This document shows, in pieces, positions 9,101 to 16,318 of a stretch of 64,000 nucleotides of DNA (its first letter is position 1; each line of letters starts with the position of its first letter). This stretch comes from Schizochytrium sp. TIO01 (taxonomy: Eukaryota > Sar > Bigyra > Thraustochytrida > Thraustochytriidae): assembly GCA_004764695.1 (NCBI GenBank), contig SMSO01000031.1, positions 2,899,048 through 2,963,047 of the forward strand, read 5' to 3'. A model generated the notes under the pieces. It worked only from the letters and a program-made list of their open reading frames with translations. It was not told the origin of the DNA and searched no databases. Position numbers and translations under genes: made by a program.

Positions 9101-11473
9101 CAAGATAGTTTCTCTATGGAGTCAATCCGGGAAACGGGTTTGAAGCTCGCTCGTACATGGTTTGACTATGAAGAGTTGCTAATATACTCTACAGAGCAAC
9201 CATTCAAGTTCACGACTCCGGGTTTGTATGATACTATTGATGAAGACAGCCCCGACGATGACATGATTGAGTGGGGTTTGACGTACGCTGAGAGACTCAT
9301 GATGGTTGCAGTGACTCGGTCCATGCTTAAATATGTCATTAATGTGCGCGACCAGATCTCAACTATTCACAACATGTATCAAGATAGCGGGCCTCAATCA
9401 CCCAAATCACCTGGATCCCCTACCACTGGAGCTAGCCCTACAGAAAAAATCGAGCACCCAGCAGAGTACTGTCTTGAACTCATGGAGGAGCTAGTTCAAT
9501 CTTGCTGGCCCGTAAATTGGTCCATGCTTAGTAACCTTTACTTGACTAGCGTGCCTATAGGTCTATCTGAACAAGCATCTCAAAGACTGGAACAAATGAA
9601 GGTTCAAGCATTCGCTGATGAAGAAAAGTCAAGCTTATGGAATTCAGTCAAGGGCAAGGAACAATTGCGCATCGTCGATGCTACTGCTCGTTGGACAGGC
9701 CGCTCAATTGATCAAGAGCATGCACGCTCAGGTATTATTCCTGACTCCACAATCTTTTGTACCGACAATTCAAAGGTAGTGCATTCTAGAACTGGCGCAC
9801 TCGTCCTTTCCGTCGATCCAATCCACGCACTTGATGGAACCTTAGTGATTGCGTCGGAGAGTGGCTGTGAAGTTATTAGACATTCTTTTGATGACCAAGA
9901 CGATGATGATGGCGATTGCTCGGGGGCAGCTTCGGAAGATGAAGGATATTTGCCTTTCCGCGCGCATCGCTCCATGCAGCTTCCGCGGTCACCTGTTTCA
10001 GCAGCTGTGGAAAGTAATACCCAACCAGCTTCTCGCATGGGCCATGCGCGCTTCCAGTCGCAGCCTGAAACCGTTTATCGAACTCGCCGGCGGTCAATTT
10101 CTGATGAGGCTCTTCCAACGTTTAGTACTGCCGAATCGCAGGAGAGCTCGCGATCGCTCATGCGGCCTGGTCGTCTTGATTCAAGTGCCAGTACGAACAG
10201 CTCCCGTTTGCTGTCCTCGCGTGGAGTAATATTGCATGCAGCTAAAATTCGCAGACCTCACATCCGCTTGCGGCGTAATGCCCATAAGCGGGCCGCTGCG
10301 TCAAACAGATCCGTAAACAGTATCATGCATCACTCATGGAGATCCTCGGCAAAATCTTTGCTAATGGTGAGTGAGAGTGCTGGCCAGATTTGGTTTAATG
10401 AATCCCTGCGAATGCCTTTGAATAATAACCTCTACTGTGACAGTTTTCAGCACCGTGTCAGCTCGCACACTCGAGTGGAAGCTCTTCTGCAGAGCTCTCG
10501 TTCTCTTGGAGTGAATGCGCCTGGGCCATTTGGAGAGCATCTTGGCTCAGGTCGATCTCGCCTCCCATCAAACCTGTCAATACGCTCTGCAAAGAAATCA
10601 GAAGAGTCTGTTCGGGCGGTGATGCATGTTACAAGCCACCCCTTTTTACCACTGTACGTTACTGCACAATATGATGGATCAGCAGTACTTTGGGATGCGA
10701 ATAAAGAGAGTGACGAGCCAGTAGTCCGTCTCCATAAGCCCTCTGATGATGTACGCAAGTGGAAGGCTGGGCACACTACTCGCGTTCGTATTTCTGATGA
10801 TGGCATGCGTTTTGCTGCATGCGATTCAGCTGGCCATGTCTTGCTCTGGAACTTGGCAGATTGCAGAGACAATGGCAACTACCCATTTGGTCAGTTTGCC
10901 TGCCATAGCAAGAGAGCATTGGACCTTGCCTTCCTCAACTACAACGGCAACATTTTTGCCTCTGCTGGCCAAGGTCAGCATTCTGAGAACTTATGCTTAT
11001 GGGATCTTTCTATGCCACCTCGGTCGTGCCGTGTAGCTTCGGTCCATTGCTGTTCTCATAGCGTTGCCTATTCTCTTGCGTATTTGCAAGACCAGCAAGT
11101 AGTAATTGTTGGAGGTGGAAATGGTCAAATTGGCGTGTTTGACTTACGTCAACGAATGCTAATCTTAGAAGAGGACCATGTTCATAGCAAGGCCATCCGT
11201 TCTCTCGCCGTGCACCCAACTGGTGGATCTTACTTTGCAAGCGGTTCTACCGATGGTTCAGTTAAGCTGTGGTCTTATAGATCAGGCAGACTTGCCTCTC
11301 ATGCCCATCTACAGCAAATGCACCCAACCCATATGTTTGTTAATGAGTTGACTAGCGATAGCATCCTGTCGCAACGCGGTACTACGGATGTAGCCTTTTC
11401 AAGAGACTTTTTATACTCCTGTGGTGCGGATGGCACTGTGAAAATGACTCCTCTCTCATCACTCGCTCTTTAA
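3113..11473 (+). CDS. Rav1/DMXL (rabconnectin-3 alpha) family WD-repeat protein
   Basis: A single 2786-residue exon. The family is the scaffold of the RAVE / rabconnectin-3 complex, which reassembles the V1 and Vo sectors of vacuolar H+-ATPase on endomembranes. N-terminal WD-type repeats occupy roughly residues 60-700 (for example around 234-263, ending LILWSPEA). The diagnostic Rav1 C-type region is near residues 1370-1640: CALFYFALNKASVVSGLFKL, then NDFTDEHWQEVAVKNAFSLL and AASFFVLGNRLQEATNICI. Acidic and Ser/Arg-rich low-complexity sequence lies near 2255-2450, and a second WD block closes the protein (about 2500-2780, with GSTDGSVKLWS). The frame is open upstream to 3074 but only via GTG codons; the first ATG is 3113 (AAAATGAAA context). 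The length resembles animal DMXL proteins more than yeast Rav1 (established knowledge). Its 3' end is convergent with RCC2. Confidence 0.93.
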   Translation: MKRNPSSVSQAGESTSGRRSYISYDYRAASQDGSASQNIDAAAKKLRHEKQRSVPQIVQRRVVPGCEPIFCWGLHAGREWVIAAANAGFLSVLCSGAAGASSQNKSFSLWQTIDLRRHEGRFAKHKAPQTPPSGEQQAPANIETTTNYEKPSSTETEAKDEGQESYFNTEFWKVTALAWCKPPSAKLGAHPLDPDAPYCAAFAVGTYGRVSIFNPTERNSFEWELISVLEPAGSVLSLTWAPEGRHLVSGGTQLILWSPEANAIAPSGASSIAGSVYSMGSAGFTSANTERNHAKLLASRSPALNGGSRRSPSSPEDEVKNEPRSYPRTGSSYGGEYSTNDGCDDDVDLQSEPYNDGDERIALFDASWILEEAEDVITLVDFSADCRMFASVSEHSLEVRVWFEGDSLFGNMDYLSLFHPREVLSLQWRLRADGHSYHVRAQHSHTPQSLVTLCADHIVRIWQESDPQTEELAMFVAIHIDTRHRPLRSIGWLQFINYFEGLRSPFPEHNMYTSMREDFIVGFNSASTFFQSHAHQTTIWGEHQTHSVELRTGPIAQESQSSLDWLTAVDQAGQVCMWSLEGLSDSPRRDIHILPWNKSCAKVFTQVDVGGPNQNPFVLRRPDDVYLTRRLSGMSDDELLQYEAREGFFEEMMNQATSEDAWNIYAHNSFIATCRVTQEFDPHTERDPWPSTCVFDVNPRNIETLSFGESGLVYSFAENDAMKMNSAYGTVTHMTLCIAQGHVSDIFRIGYERVIDVATNYSVLEEAYWVTTVDKGGVAVTWPVRSGSREEEVDADALIRSGSISLPMRGQVVHAIVTEVAPFHLLCLIVDQDDQLFVWQRVGAMVHEWSQIEVSDEIHSACGTAGGCVQDVFAVRDGNYLVHFGIHVNNGCLIFLPAKEILRPEPSVDLGAIERCEFPEPPLCIAPVAEKQLYKHGVLALVAMPNGRCILQGLKQGQSPQTSFEMFPSDKTISVASAANGEIVTVHESGAVHIWAPRLCHMQYRLQTTIRVQDDVLGPCLVKMASALYLGAGVSVLGIGIHEQSEHGERVAKVLLYSRARTEFRLVASDEQIEYTLLGSTRAALRRSDLVGIAWSGRDFGLIAATSTQIHLFQGWLRYPPVGDIAKELSNIRRRKQLEHKGVASSLTGQLESINGIGDSAVAMQLPLALHHPRPILELLRAGCVKPVRAILKTILNCLEARKQENEDAYGTEDTPPRSAMLISPPNVALHEIVREIWNETDNQMNPASASNMNQNTSATNEGSSNDTAAALFADDDWSMGGMTRTTGGAASALFDEDPWDSMISSTAVSTTLSDPTAFSEREVSALSELLTLYTIKGLKPSEQLQLTALSGVFDNIYGMKDDDKAGFGDSVDACGAKFMLSFELYQVSKRVLPPSERPRAMPSADLLWALESDSQDALLSKCLPSGECTWEDAKRIGVGLWLRSQHAARVLAEDIAKTQFKEDKSRDPFSCALFYFALNKASVVSGLFKLAKNTKAAELLANDFTDEHWQEVAVKNAFSLLRKQKYLEAASFFVLGNRLQEATNICIKNLGDFQLAIFLCKLVEGADGEVQRSIWEYTIKPLALYVKDSWLTSMCHTVAGDHAGAVLAFVENQEAFLDEQVKAEVDQKTQSETKPWGYKHNMSWGAESLSGGSATSDPADEYKIEFDDLNSFLRKGVVNKELLEKLSKTPFPSLTRAFNSLEPDYIRTLISSASKQSSLLSLKQSGAMHRVLHESMGRAAKHAAAMGIPLLSLLTLQTIESGLCTSCIEQTRLRLAAQVLHPLLLKAHASTEDERGDDVPPNGWSVVLSPEAVSDLQEDLDAVNKQLAKCPPRDILESLWRISRASNHIAAELTVIRMLRESEPNAFLVRLQQVLHSIMDSYVALGQGNASLGVSTERTLLPARRLASYAILLIDLATSVDKIMQVVPLVPGLEEIRLSSRTVDSDTKEGENDVEEDPVLQVAELYSRMFEAYARVALFAAAFAMKQLGLVQALLQDSFSMESIRETGLKLARTWFDYEELLIYSTEQPFKFTTPGLYDTIDEDSPDDDMIEWGLTYAERLMMVAVTRSMLKYVINVRDQISTIHNMYQDSGPQSPKSPGSPTTGASPTEKIEHPAEYCLELMEELVQSCWPVNWSMLSNLYLTSVPIGLSEQASQRLEQMKVQAFADEEKSSLWNSVKGKEQLRIVDATARWTGRSIDQEHARSGIIPDSTIFCTDNSKVVHSRTGALVLSVDPIHALDGTLVIASESGCEVIRHSFDDQDDDDGDCSGAASEDEGYLPFRAHRSMQLPRSPVSAAVESNTQPASRMGHARFQSQPETVYRTRRRSISDEALPTFSTAESQESSRSLMRPGRLDSSASTNSSRLLSSRGVILHAAKIRRPHIRLRRNAHKRAAASNRSVNSIMHHSWRSSAKSLLMVSESAGQIWFNESLRMPLNNNLYCDSFQHRVSSHTRVEALLQSSRSLGVNAPGPFGEHLGSGRSRLPSNLSIRSAKKSEESVRAVMHVTSHPFLPLYVTAQYDGSAVLWDANKESDEPVVRLHKPSDDVRKWKAGHTTRVRISDDGMRFAACDSAGHVLLWNLADCRDNGNYPFGQFACHSKRALDLAFLNYNGNIFASAGQGQHSENLCLWDLSMPPRSCRVASVHCCSHSVAYSLAYLQDQQVVIVGGGNGQIGVFDLRQRMLILEEDHVHSKAIRSLAVHPTGGSYFASGSTDGSVKLWSYRSGRLASHAHLQQMHPTHMFVNELTSDSILSQRGTTDVAFSRDFLYSCGADGTVKMTPLSSLAL

Positions 11474-12276
11474 ACCGAAGATCAAAAGCAAAAGCAATAG
11501 ACGTAAAAATCTCAGCAGCATTTATGCTGTCTTAGTGTCTGTTTCTTGGAATCAAAGCACTCGAGTATTTCTCCCTAATTTTCTATTTTCTTTTTCTTTT
11601 TTCCATGTAGTAATAGTTTTTCTTCGATCATTTCATATTACGTAATCTGCTTTTTTAAAATCACCAAACTGACCAATATTAGGGGACTTGCTAATATTAT
11701 TCCTTGTCGCAGAAGCTCATCAGATGCGTCATCCTTGTTTTTATCTAGATCGTATTATGAAGTGCGATTGCTTCCTTGAAGTGAATGATGCGCCAGTTAC
11801 TCAATGTAGGAACCGAGTATTTCTGGGTGTCTGAAAGGATATAATAATATTTTACTAAAGGAAATACTCGTGCTCATTTAAGAAATGTAATATGACTAAA
11901 GGTTGCTTCATCAGTGATGTGGAAAAAGAAGCACATCTGCAACAGGTTGGATTTACATATTTAAAAGAATGAAAGCGGGGGATAAAATGTAATAGGAAAG
12001 CTAATTGATTCTTGCATTTGGGCGTAGAACTACGGTTGCAAAACGGAGAAAAAAAAAATATGCAGATGGCAATAGGGGAGGAGAAATACACTTGGACCAA
12101 TCATTGGCTGTTTTCGCGAAACTAATTAGCTTTGTTCGCGCTCGATGTGCATGAAGGTACGGCGGTAGAAGGCGCGTTGATTGGTAACATGCAAGGGAGA
12201 CGTAGAGAGGAGCACCGGTCAGCTTGCCTTTGTGTGTGGTGACCCTACTTGCCGTGTGCAATACGTACATTTGCGT
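11474..12276. other. convergent 3' intergenic region
   Basis: About 800 bp between the stops of the DMXL-like gene (+) and RCC2 (-). It is AT-rich with T-runs and AATAAT/AATAAA-like words, as expected for two 3' UTRs with polyadenylation sites. The short minus-strand ORFs at 11855-12270 consist of low-complexity Phe/Ser sequence and are not supported. I see no RNA gene. Confidence 0.5.
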
Positions 12277-13845
12277 TTACTTCTTGCGGCGCTTGGCCTT
12301 GCTTTTGGGTTTTACATCTTCCTCCTCCTCCTCTTCTTCTTCTTCCTCCTCTTCGTCAGCGCCATCGTCCTCGTCAAACGCCTCATCGTCCTCTTCTTCG
12401 ACAACGTCTTCTGCATCTTCTGCATCCTCGGCGTCTTCATCAGCAGCAGCCTTAGACTTCTTGCTTCTTGCACGCTTGGCACGGCGTTCGTCCAACGACT
12501 TCTGCGCAGCCGCCTTGGCAAGTGCCGGGTCAACTTCAGCTGGATCAAAGACCTCAAGAGCCTCGATCTTCTTCATGCTTACCTCATCAGAAGAATCCAC
12601 AATGGCTAGAGAGTGGGCCATTCCTGCGGCCACTTCCAAAGTCAAAGCTCCGGAAAGAGCGTCGACCTCCTTGCTGACCGTGGATGACTTGGGCTGACCT
12701 TCTCCGTATCCAAGCTCTCCATAAGTTGGGCTAGGTCCCCATGAAATGAGCTTGCGTTCGGAAGCAAAGACAATTGAGGTGTTTCCACAACCCACAGAGC
12801 GGCACCTCCATCCCTGAACTTGGTTTTCAACAACCGGTCTCATGGTGGCCTCTCCCGACCTCTTAGTGATTCCAAACATGTAAAGAGAGTTATACGGCTC
12901 TCCGGCAACCACGAAGGTCGATGTGGATCCGCATGTGATCTGGGTGCCACGGATTTTGGGCTGCTGATTTTGCATGAACTTGGGGATGTTCGGGTCCAAG
13001 GGAGGCGGCTCCATGGAGAAGAGCTCCACCGCGGTGGGCTCAAAGTGGTCCTTGTTGTCGCCGTGACCAAGACGGCCGAAGCCGCCAAAGCCCCAAGTAT
13101 AGATACGGCCTTGAGTGTCCATAGCACAGGTGTGCTGCGCTCCGCAGGCGACGTCGGTGATGACAACATCTCCATAGGCCCGCTGGAGAGCCACGATGGG
13201 CTCTGGCCGCGTGATGCACTCGTAGGTAAACTTATTCGAGCGCTCAAGCGTCTTACCTTCGGTGCCGTTGCCGAGCACGCCCTTCTCGGGGTGTCCAAAA
13301 GAAAAGATCACGCCGTGGCTGCCTACGATAACAGAAAAGTCGCGACCGCATGCAGCAGCAGTGATCACGGTTGCGAGTTCCACGGTTGTGAACTTCTTCA
13401 CCAAATCGACCTTGCGTCCAATACCAAGCTGGCCAGACTTTCCTTGACCGGAGGCAAAGAGGGATCCACGGGCGCTGTACAAAAGCGTGTGGTTAGGTCC
13501 ACAAGCGCCACCAATGATGGACTCATTGTTGGGGACGTCCACGATCGTTGGGTTGTAGATGTTTGTCTGGTGCCCAAGACCGAGCTGGCCGAAGTTGTTC
13601 CTACCCCAGGAGTATGCCTGGCCTGAAGCACTCACGGCGATACAGGTTGAGGAGCATGGACCAGAGAGGACCTTGGTAACCTTGACACCCATGAGAGGCT
13701 TGAGGCGCTGAAAACCCCAAACAATTTGGTTTTCGACACCATCGAAGTTGCTAGTCTTGCTATTCTTACCGACCATGCTCCAGCTCGCATAGCCTGCGAA
13801 GATCACCTCACCTCCTTTCTTGTCCTCATTCTCCTTCTCCGACAT
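12277..13845 (-). CDS. RCC2: RCC2/TD-60-like RCC1-repeat protein
   Basis: A 522-residue single exon. RCC1 repeats form a seven-bladed propeller over roughly residues 12-435, with repeat cores such as YSWGRNNFGQLGLG and YTWGFGGFGRLGHG. The segment ISWGPSPTYGELGYG followed by QPKSST is specific to the RCC2 (TD-60) branch rather than RCC1 itself. Human RCC2 is a chromosomal-passenger-associated and small-GTPase-linked protein acting at centromeres and in cell spreading (established). The C-terminus (about 460-522) is an Ala/Glu/Asp repeat, then a long Glu run, then a Lys/Arg cluster (KSKAKRRKK), a likely nuclear localisation signal. The start is supported by a perfect GCCACCATGT context. It is not RCC1 proper because the tail and the 'GPSP' repeat differ. 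The codons have high GC3. Confidence 0.92.
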   Translation of the reverse strand: MSEKENEDKKGGEVIFAGYASWSMVGKNSKTSNFDGVENQIVWGFQRLKPLMGVKVTKVLSGPCSSTCIAVSASGQAYSWGRNNFGQLGLGHQTNIYNPTIVDVPNNESIIGGACGPNHTLLYSARGSLFASGQGKSGQLGIGRKVDLVKKFTTVELATVITAAACGRDFSVIVGSHGVIFSFGHPEKGVLGNGTEGKTLERSNKFTYECITRPEPIVALQRAYGDVVITDVACGAQHTCAMDTQGRIYTWGFGGFGRLGHGDNKDHFEPTAVELFSMEPPPLDPNIPKFMQNQQPKIRGTQITCGSTSTFVVAGEPYNSLYMFGITKRSGEATMRPVVENQVQGWRCRSVGCGNTSIVFASERKLISWGPSPTYGELGYGEGQPKSSTVSKEVDALSGALTLEVAAGMAHSLAIVDSSDEVSMKKIEALEVFDPAEVDPALAKAAAQKSLDERRAKRARSKKSKAAADEDAEDAEDAEDVVEEEDDEAFDEDDGADEEEEEEEEEEEEDVKPKSKAKRRKK

Positions 13846-15566
13846 GGTGGCGGTAATTCAGATTGGACTCAACAATAATGAAGATATCCAACAGAAACAC
13901 CACCTCTGTCACAATATACACCACGCTCTCAGAAGTTTTGACCGAAAACCTGGTTGCAAATTAATTTTGAAAAGCAAACTCGTTGTTAGTCCCTACAATT
14001 TGTTCGCACTGGCCCAGGCTGGTGAAGATACGTTTCTTGCTTTCCAAGCATTGCAGCCACTGACTTAAACAGCCAGAGACACTATCTCGACTGCCTGCAG
14101 AGGTATATTTGCAAATACACTCCAAAGATATACGCCACTGAAGCAGCTCGTTTGCTACGTTCTTCTTTCTTCGCCTCTCCTTTGGTGCCTTCTTTCTTCT
14201 CCCTTACTTCACTTTCTCGTTAACGGGCCCAACCACGAGCGCAGCAGTTGAAGAAATGACGAGACTGCTCGCCGAGAAAGCCCAGTCAGCGGCAAAGACC
14301 AGCCGCAGAACACAACTCGCAACCAAGCTTGCTATAAGATCACCTCCGGTCGAGAACTGACGCCTTCCAAGCTCCCTATTCAATGCCTTCTGACTCACCT
14401 TGATTTGATTGAACGATTGAACGATTGAATGATTGAATGATTGACTGTTTGAGTGAGTTTGATCGATCTCCATCGCTTACTGTCTGTTAACCAACTGCTA
14501 ACCGCCAATTTCTATTAATTTTTTGCCCATTCACTCATTGTTCACGAAGGTGAATATTGCACTTTATGACCCTCTCGACAGATCAGATCAAATCAAACCC
14601 AACCACTCCATGATTCCTAGGTTTGTTAGATGACGACGGATCAATAATCTTTCCATGCTTATTTGTAAACAACGCAAGGCAGTGCATCCATCTCCACTCG
14701 GTTCGTACCGGCATAATGAAATCATTTACAACGATGGCTGTCAGTATAATAAACCAGTTTGAGAAGAAGTTCCTATGTTTGTCTCTTGTCTTCTTCTCTT
14801 CTCTTCTCTTCTCTCTCCGCAGATACTCAATACCTCTAGCAGTTCACTAAGGTCGGTGACAGTTGGCTGTAGGCCACGCCCGGGAAAGTGATACGAGTAG
14901 CTAAGGCACACATTACAGACTTGTAGTATATGAATTCTGCAGAGAAGCCACGACGACATCTGCCCTTGCCAGTAGGAGTCGGTCTAAGCCATCTAGGCAA
15001 TGATTAACCGTATTGGTTGAAAAGATTGTATAATATATACATCTGGATATCAGAACATGCGTTTAGTGCAAGTAGATGTGAGGAGCTGAAATACAAAGTA
15101 GGGATTGCTATATAATGAAGTAATACGAGCAGGCTAGGTGAACAGGTTGACATTTTGGAATCTCGCATGTGGCAATATGAACTGATTACAAGAAGGTAAA
15201 ATAAGGGAGCAAGGTGACAGCTCGAGTACCGTCGCAATAACAACTATAAAGCTGACTATAATTGATCATGCATAGGCTATGAATGCAACTATACACTGAG
15301 AAAACCATTTCAGAACGTGAATTAAAAGTCTGAATGCCTCGTTGAATGGCATACAGGCCTTGCTTTGGTTTCTGTAGATTATCATAGCAACAACTTTTGT
15401 TCATTGCCTTCCTGGAACTAGCATTTCAAATGTAGAAAGAAAGAGAAATATTTGAGAAACAACATTCGAGATTGAATTAATTGTTTAAACAAGCTAGTTG
15501 TATTAGTGGGTTGATACATACATGATAAATTCAATCGTGCATACTGACTTTGCACGATTTGGGATC
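13846..15566. other. RCC2 upstream region; possible leader exon and microsatellite
   Basis: No convincing gene in 1.7 kb. On the minus strand 14473-14399 is an ATG frame ending exactly at a strong donor (CAAG then GTGAGT), 550 bp 5' of RCC2, so it may be a leader exon of RCC2 or of a small gene. On the plus strand a TTCTC pyrimidine tract ending CCGCAG (about 14785-14820) looks like a strong acceptor with no clear partner. A GATTGAAC/GATTGAAT octamer array covers about 14406-14445. The DNA from 14880 to 15540 is AT-rich with nothing I can assign. Confidence 0.4.
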
Positions 15567-16061
15567 TCACTTGAGATCTTTGCAAAAGGCCTCCCAAAGA
15601 ACTGCGGAACGCTCGAAGCCTTTGCCAATTTCAACTACGTGCTCCATATTACGATTGAGCTTTCGCATTTCTGAAGTTGCATCGCGCAAGCCCTGTACCA
15701 AAAGAATCAAATACAACTGCTCATTAGTCTTCCGAGTTCTTTCAATGGAAACATTCTCCTGAACCAACAAGCGTGGCTCTATTTTACAGACTTTTCCAAC
15801 TGTACGCACCCCCTCGCAAATAGTTTGCCTTGCGCCTCAGACTAAGCATTCCCAGTCTCAATGTATCTCTCGACGAGTCAGAGCCGCGTTGTTGCATGGC
15901 GGTTTTCAAGCTCCTTTCATCCATTCGTTCTGACACTCTCACTCCACTGCCCACGTGCTGCTACTTACTTGCACGATCTCTGTAAGAAGATGTGCACGTT
16001 CTGTCTCAAACGCCTCCACCTCTGCACCTCCCCGTGTCGTGGCCTCTTCTGCGTCCGTCAT
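15567..16061 (-). CDS. DAD1: DASH/Dam1 complex subunit Dad1-like, two exons
   Basis: Exon 1 is 16061-15969 (31 codons) and exon 2 is 15692-15567 (41 codons plus TGA). The intron between them is 276 nt, phase 0, GTAAGT...TTGGTACAG. The joined product is 72 residues. It carries the Dad1 family pattern: an N-terminal FETERAHLLTEI (family form 'yFEkqReeLvqeI') and, in exon 2, KLNRNMEHVVEIGKGFE followed by VLWEAF (family form 'LNRsLE-viavGkeFesV--LW--F'). Dad1 is a subunit of the ring that couples kinetochores to microtubule ends in fungi. Length fits the family's usual short size. The exon 2 frame stays open upstream only through a GTG, so the unspliced reading is wrong. It is divergent from Tubby by 257 bp. 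The family call rests on motif memory and should be tested with a profile search. Confidence 0.82.
15693..15968 (-). other. intron of the Dad1-like gene
   Basis: A 276-nt phase-0 intron. On the minus strand it begins GTAAGTAGC at 15968 and ends TTTGATTCTTTTGGTACAG at 15693. Removing it fuses the two halves of the Dad1 motif with no gap. It contains in-frame stops, so retention would truncate the protein. Confidence 0.8.
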
Positions 16062-16318
16062 GGTCACACAGCGCTGCAATCTGATTCTGCAAGCACCTAT
16101 TCGCCTTCTCTTACTACCTCTGAGGTACTCCTATGCCTAAAGTTCCACTGATAGGCTCTATTATAAGTCACTCGTATAAAGAAAGAAAGTAAAGTAAAAA
16201 GTAAAATTAATAAATGTTAGCCTAAGTAAAGATCATGGAGAAGCGAAATTTAGAAGAGTAAAACGCCAACGCGGCAGAATACAATTCAATCTTGGGATTG
16301 GTCTTCTCTCTCGTAGCT
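16062..16318. promoter_or_regulatory. bidirectional promoter between Dad1-like and Tubby genes
   Basis: Only 257 bp separate the two divergent start codons, so both promoters must lie here or overlap the leaders. The middle (about 16170-16220) is AT-rich with repeated AAAGTAAA words. No TATA box can be assigned with confidence. Coordinated expression of the pair is an inference from spacing alone. Confidence 0.55.

Noticed and set aside
12820..13626. 268-codon ORF antisense to RCC2
   Set aside because: It mirrors the RCC2 frame, whose family match is unambiguous.
14240..14362. A short plus frame containing RRTQLATKLAIRSPP, similar to the histone H3 N-terminal QLATK segment
   Set aside because: Only about seven residues agree, the frame ends at once, and no further H3 sequence follows on either strand.
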